Source: Neoechinorhynchus agilis (taxonomy: Eukaryota > Acanthocephala). Taken from it: a stretch of DNA of 64,000 bases. The notes below the pieces were generated by a model that had not been told where the DNA came from, did not search any database, and saw nothing but the letters and a program-made list of their open reading frames with translations. The number at the start of each line of letters is the position of its first letter. Within the stretch, counting starts at the first letter, position 1. The stretch covers positions 9,176,001 through 9,240,000 of the forward strand of contig CM121341.1 of NCBI GenBank assembly GCA_051530055.1, given 5' to 3'. A program made the position numbers and the translations under genes. This document shows positions 42,841-53,693 of this stretch, one piece after another.

Positions 42841-43406
42841 TAGAAAACATGAACAATTTTTATTTTTAAGCAACTATTATTGCTGCAAACAAATAGCGCA
42901 GTAAATGGGAGTTGCTGTGATCTATTTTTTGGAAATTAGAATTCCTGAATATATATTAGCATTTTGAAAAAGTATCGAACACGTTTTGGATCTTATCTCG
43001 TTCGCAATAGTAGACAATCGACATTGTCTTGAGTCACACAATGTTGCGCATTCGTGTTCGCTATGAGTAGGCATTATCCGTCTAATCTTACAAGAACCCG
43101 ATTTATGCTAAAGTTATTTAAGTGAAGAAATTATTCTAATTTTTCTAAGCACCAAAAAAGAGATGCAAACCACAACCAAAAGAAATCCCGGTTCTATCAG
43201 TCCTTTTTGAAATAGTTAAGAAATGATTCATACGCCTGTCTATTGGGCCCGTTTTTGTTATTTCAGATGGAATCACCTGAAATCGATGACTCTAACCTCA
43301 CAACTCGCAGCGACAATATCCTCCGGATCGGTACACGTAAGTAGACTTCCTACTTCGCATATCTTTTCCGTACGAAACTTCCACCCTTTCAAGTGTTACT
43401 CACTAA
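42841..43406. other. upstream region of the TPS/TPP gene
   Basis: No repeat seen. An AG-ending T-rich stretch near 43260 could be a splice acceptor, so a 5' exon of the trehalose gene may lie here, but no coding start was found before 43407. Confidence 0.35.
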
Positions 43407-46400
43407 ATGCAGCCTACTGTCGCAGCTCGTCCTTCTACTACAGGTTTGCCAAGGGATAGAATGGTCAGTTATGATTGGTCATCAACACAAGCCGAGCGTT
43501 CATTCATACCAGAATTAAAATTCAAGCCGAGGGTCGTTGTGGCGTCCACCTTCCTCCCAGTAAAAATCTATCAACGAACATCCGGGAATGATTTGGAATG
43601 GACGGCTTGTGCCCAATCCGCCGACGAGATTTCACTTGCTATGTACTCACTCAAAAACGATTTTGATGTCGTCTGGGTCGGTTGGCCGCAAAACCTCTTC
43701 GATGAGAATCTAAGCGAAATTGATAAATTGGGAATCAGACGCGTTCTTAGGATCTATAGAATGCATCCAGTTTATATAACTGAATCTATCCTCGATAATG
43801 GTCTTCGGTCTTACTGCAGAGAGATCCTATGGCCCAATTTTCATAATATACCCAACCTTGGAAAAACGACAAATGAAAATCAGTATCGATCTTTTGAGGA
43901 TTTAAGTCGGAAGGGGATTATAATTTTATTGGGAGCTGGGTCAACCCAAGAGAGAAAATTTTTAAAATGTTCTAACGATAGAATGTAGGGGACTTTGTGT
44001 TCAAGGGCCAATTAGTCGTAATCGATAGGCGATCCGACAACGTGCTTCATATCTCATAAGGGTTGCTTATTAAAGCCGAGATCTTAAAGACATCACTTGA
44101 ATTGTTTACTATATATTCATGTTGAACGGTTTTAGTTTAAAGTGTGGCATACTCAAACAAACTTATCCAATTTATTAATGGATCACAGAAAAAATGAAGG
44201 AGAAATATTTTCACGGAGCACTGGAGAATTGTTGCATCAACAATCTTGGTTGTGAATATGTTCTACAGTACTTAAAACGTTTAGCAATAAACTGCATTTG
44301 ACTGGTAGTGGATCCAAATGCACTTGGCATATCAATGGAATTCATATAACTTTCCCAGTGATTCCGTTCCTACTCAATACTTGGATTCACGAAAAACATG
44401 GATGAACAATCACTGCAAACGATTGCTAATAATCGCTTATCGAAGATCGCAGATTCTTAGTGACAGGATTCCTACCAAATTAATAATCTTTTGATCTTTG
44501 TAGTATTTTTCGTCCGTGAAAATTTATTCGGTTTGAGGCGTAAGTACGGTCTTACCAATTGAACACATGAAAAACTAGGTTAGAAGAGATAATTAGTAGC
44601 TGGGAAATTCTAAATCGCATGGTATCATATATTTCACGAACATTCCAACTTCATTTTCTAATATAATCCCTACTCCGTGTAAACAGAAGATTCGCACGGA
44701 CGTTGGCCCACATAGTCAGGCCCAGTGACATTGTATGGATTCACGGAAACGAGCTATCTTTAGTTCCGCAGATGTTACGAGATGAACTAGCATCCAAAAT
44801 AATTCCAGCCATTGGGTTTTTTCTCCATATCCCATTTCCAATAGATTATTTCTTCCAAACGATCCCCAAAAACCGTCAGATTCTCATAGGAATGCTGGGA
44901 GCCGATCTCATAGGGTTTCAAACTTACCAATCATCGCAAAACTTCGTTCGAGCAGTTTACGCCAAACTCGGTCTCACATGCAGCATCGGTCGCATCGAGA
45001 AGGACAATAGGACTATCACGATAGATGCAGTTCCAATGGGAATAGCTAACGAATACTTTGAGGATAAAGCGATAATAAATCCATTTGAAGATATTCAGCA
45101 TCGGTGTTTGTTTCCTCCATATTCATGTCTTGATGAGGAGGTGAATACTGCCGATGTGGACGAATTGCTAGAGATGCGAGGTGACCGAAAATGGAAATTA
45201 ATCGTGAGTTCGGATAGAGTAGATAAATCAAGTGACCTCGCCTTTCATATTCAAGCCTACAAATACTTCCTTCAAGCTAACCCAGAGGTAGTCGCTTCTC
45301 AGTCAGTTTTGCTTTTGCTTCTGGTTCAACCTCCTCTATTCGAAGCGAGTGGGGATGCTATCCTCAAAGACGAGATTGACAACCTCGTTTCAAACATTAA
45401 TGGAATGTACAATACCTTGACTTGGAAGCCGATTCTTTACAGGTACGGACATATAAAGATGATCAAATTGAGAAAAATCTTTCAATATGCAGAGGTTTGT
45501 ATGTCAGTGCCCCAGAAAGCCGGCATGGGTCTTTTGTGTAAGGAGTATATTGCGAGTAGAAAAGATTCTGGAGTTGTTATCCTTAGTGAGAATATGGGTG
45601 CCGCTAACGAATTGTGCGCTGACGCCTTACTTGTTACGACTGCTGGACTCGGTAATTCGGTTGAGCTCCTTCCTTTTTGTTAATTTGTCCTAAAAGATCC
45701 AATCATTGAGCGTGATGAGACAGCGATTCCCATTCGATCATTTCTGTCTAGTTTTTTCTAAAGAATTCTTGTAAATGTTAGTAGCCATCATTATTATGGA
45801 AGTCAATTCGTCCTAGAGTTTTGAAGAAATTAACTATATCGGAGTACACCGAAACTATCAATTTTTAAAATAAATCAAAGAAGTTGTTTTCGTCACTTTC
45901 CCATCGCTGTTCCTTATCACCGAAACCAGCAGCACTAATCCATGCGACCGACGTTCGGTTGCCGATGCCATAAAACGGGCCCTTTGTATGCCACCAGCGG
46001 AGCAGCAAAAGCGAATGGCATCAATGAAAGACCGTATTCGTCGTGTGTCAGGTAAGAAATGGGCTGAACGTTTCGTTAATGAAACCTTGGTAGCCAATGG
46101 CTTATCAAGACGGAGTAGGACTCGACTACTTGCAGGTCTGCAATATATGTCGTTGGTAATGCAGTATAGAGACGTCGAAGGACCAAGACTAATAATTCTC
46201 GATTATGATGGTACTCTCGTTGAAATGGGGAAAAGTCTTGAAGACCTCGGCGGTGACCAACAACTCGTTCATATTCTGGCTACTCTATCATCCCGCGATG
46301 ACACAACCGTTGTCATAAACAGTGGTCGGTCTAAAGAAAGTCTTGATAAATGTTTCGGTGCCTTTCCAGAGCTTAACAAGGTCAATATTGCAGCTGAGCA

Positions 46401-46995
46401 TGGTACATGGATTCGAACTGATAATGCGGAATGGCATAAGATAATTACCGAAGATATCGATGATTCATGGAAACCGAAACTGTTATCTCGTCTAGAAAAT
46501 ATGTATATGCATCTACAAGGTGTAAGGGTAGAGGAAATGGATCATGGACTCGTTGTAGTTCTTGACAGTCCAAACGAAGTCCCTCCATTTTCTGTAGCTG
46601 GGGAATGCGGCGACTCAGCCTTGTCACAAGAACGTGCCCGGGAAATTCTTAGAAAGTATTGCGATATTGTTCGCTATTATCTCATGAACAATTCTCAAGT
46701 ACGGGTTATTGAGAGCGAACATAGATTGGAAGTTAAAAGTTCTCTATTGAGCAAAGGGCGTGCAGCGCTCAATTGGATTGACGAAGGGTCGGAAACTAAG
46801 AAATGGGCGTTTATTATGTGCATCGGAGACGATTTTACCGATGAAGACACTTTCCAGGAGCTTCCGGAAACTGCTTTTACAATTAAAGTTGGATTGAGGG
46901 CAACCGCTGCGAGGTTCTATTTGATGAATACGTTTTATGTACGACTACTGCTACAAGATCTTATCAGTAGAAATCAAAAATCGTCTGAAAGCTGA
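43407..46995 (+). CDS. trehalose-6-phosphate synthase/phosphatase fusion, synthase half degraded
   Basis: Three coding blocks (43407-43950, about 44670-45660, about 45935-46995) give the order GT20 synthase then HAD-type trehalose-6-phosphate phosphatase. In the synthase half, VVWVGWP, LWPNFH, GFFLHIPFP and GADLIGFQTY are clear. However, the substrate motif HDYHL is changed to WIHGNELSLV and RxDYxKG to DRVDKSSD, so catalysis is doubtful. The phosphatase half keeps the HAD residues: DYDGTLVEM, INSGRS and GDDFTDEDTF. Overall order and size resemble plant, fungal and bacterial fused enzymes. Between the first two blocks about 700 bases lack coding sense, and I could not close that gap with a GT-AG intron. 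The block 2-3 junction has a plausible donor after 45655 and acceptor near 45930. It could be a phosphatase with a regulatory synthase domain, or a decaying gene. Confidence 0.82.
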
Positions 46996-47763
46996 ACGAA
47001 ATGCGGTGTGCTCGAGGTGATTAAATTTTTCCATCAACATTCGTCGGAATATTTGTCGGATGCGATGGGTTTTCTCACAAGTCTATTGACTGCGATTTAT
47101 TAAAATCACAATTTTATAAGACGAGACTGGATCGATCTTTTTAGATTTTATTCTCTCTCCCTTCTACACTATCGCCCATTTAGGAATATTTGATTAGATT
47201 TTTTCATTTTGCGTAACAAAATGACTCAGCTTTCTTCGATGATGACCGCAATACCCAAGATCAAATTTTTGTTGACAATTGATGATATTGAACTTGTTTA
47301 AAAGTTCAATGTTCCCTAAAAATAACCTAACATCCCACGAAACTTAAAAACGCTCGTCAAATAAGCTCACACTAAAAAACTTGCAATAATAATCGAATCA
47401 ACATCTTAATGAAGATGCCAGACTAAAATAAATCCGTAACGCGAATTACAGAATACAAATATACGATTGCGAAGTTATAATATTTTTTCATCATTTATCC
47501 AACAGTAACATTTATTCCATAGTTGATTTATCGCGAATGGAGTTTCACGGCGCGTAGAATAAGACCACAAAGCACAGAATAGAAAGTCACGAGATCGACC
47601 CCTTCAAAGGCGAGTCGTGCGCTCACCACTAATGGGCAGAGATTCGTAAAAAAATCTCAATGCAGTTGAGCAAAAATGTGAAGGCTTGAATAATCCCGTC
47701 CAGTTCAATCAACGAATGGACGTCTCATGCCAAGCCAACAGAACGCTCAAACTAATCGCACGG
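46996..47763. other. 3' flank of TPS/TPP gene, no gene seen
   Basis: AT-rich in the first part, more balanced from 47520. No repeats or frames supported. Confidence 0.4.
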
Positions 47764-48268
47764 AGCGCAACAATCTTTTTGCGATGTTCTTTTTCGTATT
47801 TCCTTATTATTGTTCGTTAGGTAGCTACAAGGGTTATTTCGGTACAAGCGATGGATCAATTTTATGGCTAAACTTGAGATGTGGAGTAAGTTATTTAGGT
47901 CGCTTTTGAACACCCGAGAACGATCGCGCAATGAGTGCAATAATCTTTTTGCGATGTTCTTTTTCGTATTTCGTTATTATTGTTTGTTAGGGAGCGATAA
48001 GCGTTATTTCGGTACAAGCGATGGATCAATTTTATGGCTAAACTTGAGATGTGGAGTAAGTTATTTAGGTCGCTTTTGAACACCCGAGAACGATCGCGCA
48101 ATGAGTGCAATAATCTTTTTGCGATGTTCTTTTTCGTATTTCGTTATTATTGTTTGTTAGGGAGCGATAAGCGTTATTTCGGTACAAGCGATGGATCAAT
48201 TTTATGGCTAAACTTGAGATGTGGAGTAAGTTATTTAGGTCGCTTTTGAACACCCGAGAACGATCGCG
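47764..48268 (+). repeat. 170-bp tandem repeat, three units
   Basis: Three copies of a 170-bp unit (CAATAATCTTTTTGCGATG, TTATTTCGGTACAAGCGATG, GAGATGTGGAGTAAGTTATT, GAACACCCGAGAACGATCGCG). The last two units are identical to the eye and the first carries about ten changes. Each unit holds an open frame of 60-70 codons on both strands, which is a by-product of the repeat length. Confidence 0.95.
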
Positions 48269-48903
48269 TGATTCAATCAGTCATTATCAATTCAATCCAA
48301 AAATTTTATAGGAATTTATCACAAACACACGACATGATTGTTCGTTTTTGACTAGATTGAATCGATAAAATGACTGATTAAATCAGTGTGGAAATATACA
48401 TTCGTCTCTTTAACTCGACAAGCGACCTCCTGAATAACAATATTTCTAACCATCACCCGAATGTTTGGGAAAATAATTTGTTATCATTAACTACAAACGT
48501 GGCTCCATGAACGGAATATTAGCTAAACTGAGAATCATTATCTGTGTTTTGAATTGAACAAGTTTTCATGCTTATAGCAATAATGCTAAAATGTGCTTTT
48601 AATAAAAAAAACTGAGAATGTGCAAAAGCGAATGGATAAAGATTTTATCTTTAATCGTAAATTATCATTTCAAAGTAGATTTTAAATCTATGAAACACAC
48701 AAATAAGTTTTTTTGCGATTAACCTACAAATCAACATTGAATCTATGAATTTTTAAAATAGGCAGGCATGTAATTGACTCACGTTCGTTCCACTAAGACG
48801 AAATGAATAATGTTCAATGTGCTTGGATGACACATTCTTCACCTCATAACGTAAAGAGCTTTGTTGAAAGATACGAGCAATCCCATTTTTTAGCTTGACA
48901 AAA
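48269..48903. other. upstream flank of the first ENTPD-like gene
   Basis: An imperfect inverted repeat lies at 48270-48385 (TGATTCAATCAGTCATT ... AATGACTGATTAAATCA), right next to the 170-bp array. No gene. Confidence 0.5.
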
Positions 48904-50562
48904 ATGAAGCCTCGCTGTTCACTCAAATTAGTGATCCCGATATTAGTCGGGATTTTCGTTTTGGCATCACTAGTTATTTTGTTCGCTATGAGTGTGCTGA
49001 TTTTTAAGGAAACTGGTGTTGATTACACCGATCATGGATTTTCGGTCATTGCGGACTACGATGTAATACGAATGGGTCAATATTCGTGGAAAGGAACTGC
49101 ATACAATAAAGAGAAAGTAGTGGTCGAGCAAACTAAAGCCACTCCGTCAACTCTTAAACAAGCTCTTCACGAGTTGGCGGATACATCAACGAATTTAACT
49201 CAGGATGTAAAAAGTCGATTTTCAAACTGGTTCAGTATGTTCTGAAAATCTAGACTTAAAATGGACGTTGCAAATCAAATAATCCAATTCTTCGATTCGT
49301 CTGAATTCACGGATGTGGCGAAAAATAAAGTTTCATTGACATTTGGAGCTACTGGAGGAATGCGGCGATTAAGGGATTCCAAACCATCAGTCGCGAACGA
49401 AATCATGGGGATTATTTACGATGTATTTGCAAATTCTGGGTACAATGTAAAAACCGATAACGTAAGGATCTTGAGTCCACAAGAGGAAGGTTTGTATGAA
49501 TGGATGACAACTAATGGTCTTGCTGCAACGGCAAATGTGGCATCAGGCGACACGACAACCGTTGGAGTTTTACATTTCGCGAATTATACGATGCGAATGG
49601 GAGTCATTCCATTGAATTACGGATCTCAAACTGAAATAATCCCTGGATCAACGTCTTTCTGGCTTTTTGATGAATACTTCACAGCATATTCTAACTCGTT
49701 TGACTGCCTTGGTGCTGAAAATTTATACTTATATTTCCTTAAGTATCTGATTAGTAAACGTAACATCTCCAGTGAAGAAATTGAGAATCCATGTGCATTG
49801 AAGAATGATTTATACACCATCAATGGAACCCAATTGCAATTCCATTGCACTGATGGATTCTTGCTTGATATTACTGGCGTAAATACTGACAAGATCTATA
49901 CAATCACTGGAACCGGCAATCCTGATCAGTGTTTGTCAATGGTACAATCAATAATCCCGATTCCTACTTGCAACGCTAATTCAGATACTCCTTTTTGACT
50001 CTAGGAACAAAGGTGTTTCTGAAGTCAAGGATGCATGTTTAACAAAGCTCTTCTGCCCGTTCTTTATCCAGATCAGTCGTTCAATCTATACGGCCAGTTT
50101 TACAGCATTCAAAACGATCTCAATTTCCCAGTCAGTATGAATAGTTTTTTGAATTCATTCAAAATGCGTTGTTCTCGTAATTTCACACCAAGATCGGAAA
50201 AGAAATTTCCGATAGAAGCCGGACACGAATTTGAACGAAGAATTTGCTTACTGAGCGCATTTGCTTCCACTTTTCTTAATAATTTGGGACTTGCTACTGA
50301 TGTTTATGGATCTCCTACGTTAAAACCTATGATGACCTTCGGCAATTCGATCACACCGGACCCAAACTTTGGATTTCTTTTATATAGTGTGAACCAGAAA
50401 CAACAACGATTCCAAATATACTACAACAACGATATCATCAAATATTCGAAACTTGTTATAGCCTTCTTGTCCTTATTCTCGTTTTCGTTGGCTGTACTTG
50501 TTCTGGGAATATTCGCTTACCGCCTCTCACAGAAAAATAGACTTCAAACAGCTAAACTCTAA
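48904..50562 (+). CDS. CD39/ENTPD-like ectonucleotidase homologue, copy 1, possibly a pseudogene
   Basis: Family members hydrolyse extracellular or Golgi nucleotides and have two membrane spans with five apyrase-conserved regions. Here an N-terminal span (LVIPILVGIFVLASLVILFA), ACR2 (FGATGGMRRL), ACR3 with its catalytic Glu (PQEEGLYEW), paired cysteines and a C-terminal span (LVIAFLSLFSFSLAVLVLGI) are present. ACR1, normally DAGSS.T, reads ADYDVIRM, and ACR4, normally DLGGAS, reads NVASGDT, so nucleotide binding is unlikely. The coding sequence comes in three blocks (48904-49245, 49261-49995, 50000-50562). The breaks lie at the places where copy 2 has introns. At the first break an in-frame TGA remains and I found no GT-AG pair that restores the frame; the same holds at the second. 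Either splicing is unusual or the gene is decaying. Confidence 0.7.
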
Positions 50563-50736
50563 AAAGAATTTGTTTGTGGATTGTCGGAGAACGAGGGCAA
50601 AAGCAGTTCATTGATTTGTGTTAATATTTATTTTATATAAGCAGTGAACCACTGGTTTCAATATAAAATTCCACTTAAAGGTTGCCATAGATTCATTAAA
50701 GTCTCACCTTTTTGATTACCTTAAGAATAACCATCA

Positions 50737-52006
50737 TGCAGATTATAGTTTTCCTTTCTACTCAAATGGTAAGTAAAAATTATTGGGACTCTGATTTGAA
50801 GAATGAATATTCTTAAAAGATTTCCTACGTGAGACGAAATCACAGTTTTAAAATTAAACAACTTTTATCGATGTGTGAGCTTTTTATAACACGGCTGTAA
50901 ATTTTTAGGCGCACAGCCCACCGACCTGGTTCAGAGTAGAAGTTCAATTACTCAATGCACTGAACCATCCTGTACGAGTTTGTACATTCCTCCGGATTCT
51001 CAGATACCTCCAGGAGACGGGACTCATCAGTGAGTTTCCTCCCTTCGGCGGTATTTCGTCTACAGCAGTGTGATAATAGGCCACACATCGATAAAAGTTA
51101 CTTTCCCGGTTTTAAAAAAATGACAACCTCCTTGTATTCATTTTCATTATAGAGCAAAACTTCTATGAGCGCATTGCGTATGGACGAAATCACATCGATA
51201 AAATACATTCTTTTTTTGTATTAACCCATTAACTGTCAAATTTGTTTAATTGCACATGCTATCATTTAGTTATTTTTACAGCGGTGGTGTGAATGATTTC
51301 TGCTCTTTTTCTATCATTATAAGTTCATTTGAAAAATTCTTCTTTTTTATTTGTAGTTCATCTTAGCTGGAGTAACATTTGCCATAAATGGCGTATGTAT
51401 TAACCTATATCATCCATATTTATGCCGACGAGCTTACGCTTTCGATGCAATCAAATTAATTGGCAAATATACAAAGGCAACGTTTAAGTATGTCCGAAAC
51501 CTCGAACATTCACCGTATTCTGAGCAATCGGACTGTATGGGCATTAAAAAGGAGTTCGAATTTCTGAACACATCCATCAATCATTTTAAAAGTGCAACTG
51601 CTTCATTCAAACAGTCTTATGATAAGATAATACCTCATTGGGCAAGAAATTATAATCATCTATGGCCTGGCCTACAATACAAATGTGATTGGCTGCATGA
51701 TGATATATGAGACAGTGTTAGACACTTCGAAAGGGAACCCTCAATAGTGTCAGCGCCGCGATAACATTATGGGGCCGAAAAATTAATAAGTTCAAGAAAC
51801 TATCGAAGTCGTTTTTTGTGTTTATTGAAAAACTTGATAAGAAACTTGCGTCTGAAATCTACGATGCGAAAGGTCGATTCTCAGAACAAACTGAAAATTG
51901 CAAACTTTACGTTACTTTCAGAAGCGCATTGGAGAATTATGTGGCTGAATCACGAAATGCGACCAAGTGGTATTGGATGATTTCCGATATTTATCTAAGG
52001 GATTGA
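50737..52006 (+). CDS. short secreted protein gene with a SINE in its intron
   Basis: Not recognised. Exon 1 (50737-50769) encodes MQIIVFLSTQM. The intron from 50770 (GTAAGT) to 51358 (TTGTAG) contains the SINE at 50965-51063. Exon 2 starts 51359 and completes a textbook signal peptide (FILAGVTFAING). A mature part of about 110 residues follows, with four cysteines and HPYLCRRAYAFDAI, and ends at a TGA near 51710. A further frame at 51780-52006 (KSFFVFIEKLDKKLASEIYD) has the same composition and may be another exon, but no clean junction was found. The signal peptide assembled exactly across the splice site is the main support. It lies between the two ENTPD-like genes, on the same strand. Confidence 0.55.
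50965..51063 (-). mobile_element. tRNA-derived SINE copy inside an intron
   Basis: Minus-strand body piece with GACGAAATACCGCC, CTCACTGATGAGTCCC, GGAGGTATCTGAG and AATGTACAAACTC, nearly identical to the copy at 890-1073. The tRNA-like head is missing. It lies in the intron of the secreted-protein gene, antisense to it. Confidence 0.75.
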
Positions 52007-52150
52007 ATTTTAAGAATTGTTATGTTGACATCAATTGTACTTTTCTATGAAAAGAAATTTTGTCATCAAGAAGGTGGTCGATCTTTCATTATGTGCAAGG
52101 GTTTATGTTTCTTGGATTGTATTCGAGGGTGAGGAATGAAATTATTAATT

Positions 52151-52341
52151 GTTCTGGCGCAACTTTACTCTTAATCTCCCTTCGAGATATTGATTGATTT
52201 ATTGTAAATTTTCTCGACCGCTTGCGGTCTTCTTCAGACATTGCTTGTAAGTACTCACAGGACCGCATGCGGTCGAGAAAATTTACAATAAATCCATTAA
52301 AATCTCGAAGGGAGGTTAAGAGTAAAGTTAGGCCAGAACAT
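52151..52341. repeat. long hairpin with conserved apex, copy 2
   Basis: Inverted repeat with arms TTCTGGCGCAACTTTACTCT ... AGAGTAAAGTTAGGCCAGAA and TGTAAATTTTCTCGACCGC ... GCGGTCGAGAAAATTTACA. The apex is CTTCTTCAGACATTGCTTGT then AAGTACTCACAGG. The arms are unrelated to those of the hairpins at 32203 and 53203, but the apex is shared. Confidence 0.88.
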
Positions 52342-53202
52342 TTAATAAGGGTTTATGTTATGCGTATGATTATTTAAATAAAAAACTAAAATTATTATTT
52401 GCAATGGCTTAAATGTCATTAGTTTGTTTTTATACAAGGGGCTTTTATTAATGTAAAGTACTAATTATTTTCTATGCAATGTATTTTTATCAAATAACCA
52501 ACTTCCGCATAGGAGAAATTTCGTGTATTGATTAAAAATTGATCGATATTAAAATTCCAATGCGCACATCAACTCTTTAATGTTTGCTGGCCCTCCGTGA
52601 TACTGAATTCCAAGATCGAATGTCGAATTTTATTTTCAATTTCGACATGGGACGAACTGCAAAAATCACAAGATGCTTCGATCGATGTATTTAAATTTTA
52701 TATGGCTTTTCGGTGGATAAAATGGCACATTTTGGCCGTATACAAGGGTTTATGGAAAATCTTGAACAATTTTTTTAATTTTAAAGCATAAGACGACCAC
52801 GTAACTTTCTGCATAATTTTAGAGAAAAGTGTGGAATGCTTGCGTTAGTACCGCATTATTTACAATTAACGGCTAATATTATTTAAAAAATTACAACCTA
52901 ATGTCTAACTTTACTATTAGCTCTTATATTTAAGTTGATATTTAAGTCTGATTCCATAGATCGGATTAGTTGAAATGGCATGACTTTATAAATCGTTCTC
53001 AAACCCAATAAAAGTCTTTAAACATGACTAATTGTTCCCGCAATATGACGACGAATAAAATAACTGAATCTATATACTCATAAATTCAATGTAACATCCA
53101 CATTAATAGCATTACTTCGAAGATCTTGTAATTCTGATCTCGTTCTTATCCATGTTACCCAGTTTTTTGTTTATTGTAAAGATGCTCATCATTTCCTTTT
53201 TT
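52342..53202. other. no supported gene
   Basis: AT-rich. One frame at 52600-52791 (CRILFSISTWDELQKSQD...) resembles protein in composition but has no start context, splice site or relative that I recognise. Confidence 0.4.
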
Positions 53203-53342
53203 ATAGCGAATTTTTGATAAATTTCGGCCTTCTTCAGTCTATCGCAAATTGTAAAAACCTACAAGCAATAGAGTGAAGAAGGCTTACGCGAAGGCCGAAA
53301 ATTATCAAATCAATCAATTATTACAATATTCGCTATAAAATT
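53203..53342. repeat. long hairpin with conserved apex, copy 3
   Basis: Imperfect inverted repeat: TTATAGCGAATTTTTGATAA ... TACAATATTCGCTATAAA and TTTCGGCCTTCTTCAGTCTA ... TAGAGTGAAGAAGGCTT..GGCCGAAA. The apex half ACCTACAAGCAATAGAGTGAAGAAG matches the ACTTACAAGCAATCGCTGAAGAAG of copy 1. Confidence 0.82.
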
Positions 53343-53693
53343 GTTTGTTTATATTTGTGTTTGCACTACGACTTTTAAATTTTGCTCAGTCGCTTTTATT
53401 GTTTGTCTTATTGGCGAACAACTGAATTTTTAAAGAAGTCAACTTTTAAGTATTTTCTTCACTTGGAGTAACGAAAAAATAGATTACAAAATTAGTTATT
53501 AGATGCTTTAAATTGTAAGGAATGTCATAGATATTCTCGAGTACTTGGAATGAGCGAATGATTCAGCATATACATCAACAAACTTTTCGACTCAACTGTT
53601 GAACGTCGTCAAACTCACCTTAGTGACACAGATTACACTTGACACATAACAGAGAATGTATTTAAAAAAGGTTGTTTGTATCAAAGTAGGTAA

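Noticed and set aside
47864-48249. repeated small gene in the 170-bp array
   Set aside because: Frames are open on both strands and of repeat length, as expected by chance in a short unit lacking stops.
49243-49245. TGA in the first ENTPD-like gene as a selenocysteine codon
   Set aside because: The family has no selenocysteine at this place, no SECIS-like hairpin was recognised, and the break coincides with an intron position in copy 2.
52597-52791. 64-codon frame as an exon of the secreted protein gene
   Set aside because: No splice acceptor in the right phase and no shared motif with the upstream exons.
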